Part shown: one piece after another, positions 61,624 through 64,000 of the stretch | Numbering within the stretch: position 1 is the first letter of the stretch | Layout of the letters: every line of letters starts with the position of its first letter | DNA from: Gammaproteobacteria bacterium | GTDB taxonomy: Bacteria; Pseudomonadota; Gammaproteobacteria; Steroidobacterales; Rariloculaceae | NCBI GenBank assembly: GCA_022826245.1 | Contig: JAJDVG010000002.1 | Location: 79,084 to 143,083 of the forward strand | DNA length: 64,000 nt | Direction of reading: 5' to 3' | Made by a program: the position numbers and the translations under genes | Notes under the pieces: generated by a model | The model's database searches: none | What the model was told of the DNA's origin: nothing | The model's input: only the letters and a program-made list of their open reading frames with translations

Positions 61624-63840
61624 GTGAGATATCTCGTCGGGGCTGCGCTCGTCGCGGGCTTGTGGGCGACGGCGCATGCGCAGGACTCCACGGGCGTCGA
61701 CGCGGGCCGCAAGACCGTCCGCGTCGTGCGGACGAGTTCCCCGCCCACGATCGACGGCCGGCTCGATGATGCCGTGTGGCAGGACGCCGAGGTCATCACC
61801 GACATTCACCAGATGCGCCCGGCCGAAGGCGCCGAACCATCGGAGCCGACCGAAGTGTACGTGCTCTACGACGACGACGCGTTCTATATCGGCGCACGCA
61901 TGTTCGACAGCGAACCGGATCGCATTGCCGCACCGACCATGCGCCACGGTCAGGGACTCGGCAGCGACGATCGCCTGGTCGTCATATTCGATCCGTTCAA
62001 CACGGGACGCAGCGGTTACCGCTTCGAGACGAACGCCAACGCAGTCAGGCACGACGCGCTGTATCAGAACATCGCCAGTTTCGAGGCCGCATGGAGTGTG
62101 ATCTGGGAAGTCGCCGCCTCGATCGACGAACAGGGCTGGCTCGCCGAACTTGCGATACCGTTCAAGAGCCTGCCGTTCGACCCGAACATCGACACCTGGG
62201 GATTCAATTTCGGCCGGGGCATCCGGCGGCGCGGCGAGGAAATGGCCTGGGTCTCGCGCAACCGAAGCTACAACCCGAGCATCCTGGGCGTCGCCTCGGG
62301 ACTCGAAGGTATGGATCAGGGGGCCGGCCTCGATATCGTGCCGTCCGTCTCGGCGAGCAACCGCAAGGACTTCAGGCTCTCGGCGACGGACTCCAACGTC
62401 GATCCGTCGCTCGACGTTTTCTACCGGCTCACACCTTCGCTGAATGCCTCGCTGACCATCAACACCGACTTTTCGGCGACCGAGGTCGACGATCGGCAGG
62501 TGAACCTGACGCGCTTCGGGCTGTTCTTTCCGGAGAAACGCGATTTCTTCCTGAACGATGCGGACCTGTTCGAATTCGGCCGCATCTCACGGGAAGGTTT
62601 CAACGAGGAGAATGAGGCAAGTTCCGGGCCGAGCCTCGAAAACGCGCGGCCCTTCTTTTCCCGGCGTCTGGGCCTGAGTTCATCGGGCGCGCCCGTGGAT
62701 ATCAACTACGGCGGCAAGGTCAGCGGCCGCATCGGGCGCTGGAACATCGGCACGCTCGCCATTCGGCAGGACGAATTCGGCGACGTCGCCACGAGCGACG
62801 TGTTTGTCGGCCGCGTAACGGCCAACGTGCTGGCCGAATCGGGGCTCGGCCTCATCGTCACGGACGGCGATCCGAATTCCAATCTCGACAACGGTCTGTC
62901 CGGCGTCGACTTTCGTTACCTGAACAGCCGCCTGCCCGGCGGGCGCGTGTTCGAAGCGGACGCGTGGTTCCAGCAAAGCGATACGGAAGGCATTGTCGGC
63001 GACGACAAGGCGTTCGGCATCGGCGTGCAGATGCCGAACAACTCGGGTCTGCGCGGCAGCTTCGGCATCAAGCAGGTCGAAGCCAACTTCAACCCGGCGC
63101 TCGGCTTCGTGAACCGGACGGACGTGCGCGATGCCACGGCGACACTGGGTTACACGCGCTACACGGGCGGCGAGCTGTTGCAGTCGTTCTACTCGGGCAT
63201 CGACGCGCAACGCATCGAGCTGCTCGACGGCGGCCTGCAGACCGAAGTGTTCCTCGCCCGACTCGTCGAACTGGAGAGCAACTCCCGCGACGATCTCCAG
63301 GTCCGCTACGTCGCTACGAAGGAGGCGGTTGCGGAACCGTTTGCGATCTACGAGGACGCAACGCGTCAGGTCGTGATTTCGCCAGGGCATTACTCGTTCG
63401 ACGAAGCCATGGTGGGCGTCTCTACAGGCCGCCAGCGAACGTTCTCCGGCGAGGTCTACTATCAGTGGGGCGACTTTTTCGACGGCACGCGCACGAACAT
63501 CAGCGGAGATTTCCGCTGGAACGCATCGAGGCTCTTCAGGCTCAGGCTCGGCTACGACTGGAACGATATCGAGCTTCCGGGCGGCAGCTTCGTCAGCCGG
63601 CTGGTGCGCCTGACGACGGAGCTCACGTTCTCACCGACCTTGTCCTGGGTCACGCTACTGCAGTACGACAACGACTCGGAGGTCCTCGGGATCAACAGCC
63701 GCCTGCACTGGATACCGACGGCCGGCCGCGAAGGATTCATCGTCATCAATCACGACCTTGAGGACATCGACAAGGACAACCGCTTCAATTCGGCGCTCGC
63801 CGACACGACGATCAAGTTCAACTACACCTTCCGGTACTGA
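61624..63840 (+). CDS. DUF5916 outer-membrane barrel with CBM9-like domain
   Basis: A protein of 738 residues from a GTG at 61624, 8 bases after TAGGA. This start gives a direct signal peptide (MRYLVGAALVAGL...TAHAQ). The frame is open back to 61429 but that part lies in the inverted-repeat element. The CBM9-like domain (about 30-220) has SSPPTIDGRLDDAVWQDAEV and TNANAVRHDALYQNI. The barrel part has INTDFSATEVDDRQVNLTRF, GLFFPEKRDFFL and the aromatic C-terminus IKFNYTFRY typical of Bam substrates. Ligand is unknown. Confidence 0.87.
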   Translation: MRYLVGAALVAGLWATAHAQDSTGVDAGRKTVRVVRTSSPPTIDGRLDDAVWQDAEVITDIHQMRPAEGAEPSEPTEVYVLYDDDAFYIGARMFDSEPDRIAAPTMRHGQGLGSDDRLVVIFDPFNTGRSGYRFETNANAVRHDALYQNIASFEAAWSVIWEVAASIDEQGWLAELAIPFKSLPFDPNIDTWGFNFGRGIRRRGEEMAWVSRNRSYNPSILGVASGLEGMDQGAGLDIVPSVSASNRKDFRLSATDSNVDPSLDVFYRLTPSLNASLTINTDFSATEVDDRQVNLTRFGLFFPEKRDFFLNDADLFEFGRISREGFNEENEASSGPSLENARPFFSRRLGLSSSGAPVDINYGGKVSGRIGRWNIGTLAIRQDEFGDVATSDVFVGRVTANVLAESGLGLIVTDGDPNSNLDNGLSGVDFRYLNSRLPGGRVFEADAWFQQSDTEGIVGDDKAFGIGVQMPNNSGLRGSFGIKQVEANFNPALGFVNRTDVRDATATLGYTRYTGGELLQSFYSGIDAQRIELLDGGLQTEVFLARLVELESNSRDDLQVRYVATKEAVAEPFAIYEDATRQVVISPGHYSFDEAMVGVSTGRQRTFSGEVYYQWGDFFDGTRTNISGDFRWNASRLFRLRLGYDWNDIELPGGSFVSRLVRLTTELTFSPTLSWVTLLQYDNDSEVLGINSRLHWIPTAGREGFIVINHDLEDIDKDNRFNSALADTTIKFNYTFRY

Positions 63841-63888
63841 GGTTTTCCCGTAAGGATCACGGCCGCTCGGCGATGCTTATGGTTCGCA

Positions 63889-63938
63889 CTCCGGTGCGGG
63901 GAGTTGCACTACCGGTCGCGCTCCGGTGCGGGGAGTTG
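63889..63938. repeat. Short direct repeat and partial copy of the dispersed element flank
   Basis: CTCCGGTGCGGGGAGTTG occurs at 63889-63906 and 63921-63938. The bases between (CACTACCGGTCGC) continue the same flank seen left of element copy 2 (GCGGGGAGTCGCACTACCG at 35785). The core of the element is missing here because the sequence runs into the G run. Confidence 0.55.
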
Positions 63939-64000
63939 GGGGGGGGGGGGGGGGGGGGGAGGCCCGCGGACGTGGCCAAGGGGGGGCGGGGCGCCGCCCC
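63938..64000. other. Poly-G run and low-complexity end, likely contig-end artefact
   Basis: Twenty-two consecutive G (63938-63959) are followed by an A and then a G/C-rich string ending GGGGCGCCGCCCC. Such G runs are typical of no-signal cycles in two-colour sequencing and of assembly ends inside repeats. No gene is supported from 63841 to 64000. Confidence 0.7.

Noticed and set aside
63938..63959. G run as a functional G-quadruplex or phase-variable tract
   Set aside because: It sits at a damaged contig end after a broken repeat, so a sequencing artefact is the simpler account.
1..64000. CRISPR arrays, tRNA and rRNA genes
   Set aside because: No regularly spaced repeats, cloverleaf-like TTCGA blocks or rRNA consensus sequences were found on reading both strands; a tRNA scan was not possible.

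Overview
The window reads as one contig end from a GC-rich (about 65% by eye, not computed) Gram-negative heterotroph. It is most likely an uncultured gammaproteobacterium of a marine or soil lineage. The evidence is two TonB-dependent receptors, an RND efflux pump, an outer-membrane DUF5916 barrel, a prolyl oligopeptidase, a MAPEG protein, an AmtB with a signal peptide, a PrpB-type methylisocitrate lyase and many DUF6152 proteins. The taxonomic placement is inference. No rRNA, tRNA, CRISPR array or complete insertion sequence was seen. The last ~60 bases contain a 22-base G run and low-complexity sequence and look like a damaged contig end.

Layout. 1-519 is the C-terminus of a CstA-type carbon starvation carrier. 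0.6-11.2 kb is a field of small exported proteins: three DUF6152 genes, several members of a second exported family with a W-[DE]-x-D-x-L-V-[VI] core, an MBL hydrolase, a carboxymuconolactone-decarboxylase-like protein, an alpha/beta hydrolase and a MscS channel. 11.4-16.6 kb is a FadR-type regulator-RND efflux operon with two TGGTNNNACCA operators in its leader. 16.6-25.9 kb holds a Tat-exported protein, a DUF1499 protein, a fatty acid desaturase, an S9 peptidase, a TonB receptor and a pair of DUF6644-like membrane proteins. 26.1-31.5 kb is a partner-switching cluster: receiver-PP2C phosphatase, RsbW-like kinase, periplasmic binding protein, histidine kinase and STAS antagonist. 31.7-37.2 kb has two more DUF6152/companion modules on either side of an MFS carrier. 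37.4-41.8 kb is catabolic: a LigJ-type hydratase, an RraA/HMG-CHA-aldolase-like protein, a LigB-type extradiol dioxygenase, PrpB and a GlcG/HbpS protein. 41.8-57.9 kb has a DHA2 carrier, an esterase, two quinoproteins, three companion genes, two DUF6152 genes, a MAPEG protein, an ammonium transporter, a second TonB receptor and a CHRD protein. 58.1-61.4 kb is an operon of plant-type ferredoxin-NADP reductase, two DUF1538 membrane proteins, a P-II-like protein and a CBS protein. A DUF5916 barrel gene follows.

Two ensembles stand out. The first is the repeated periplasmic module: seven DUF6152 genes and about eleven companion genes in 64 kb. They occur in pairs, often translationally coupled, and beside PQQ quinoproteins and carriers. 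Most companions share two cysteines and the W-D-G-D-T-L-V core. The second is the FNR-DUF1538-DUF1538-PII-CBS operon, which looks like a membrane carrier under nucleotide and redox control. The partner-switching cluster with its own periplasmic binding protein is a third candidate for an undescribed arrangement.

Repeats and relics. A dispersed inverted-repeat element occurs at 8359-8468 and 35805-35874, with a partial copy at the right end. A 195-bp element with 18-bp perfect inverted ends sits at 61419-61613. A frameshifted tail of a quinoprotein gene lies at 2743-2929. A 54-base AT-rich island precedes the aldolase-like gene at 38445.
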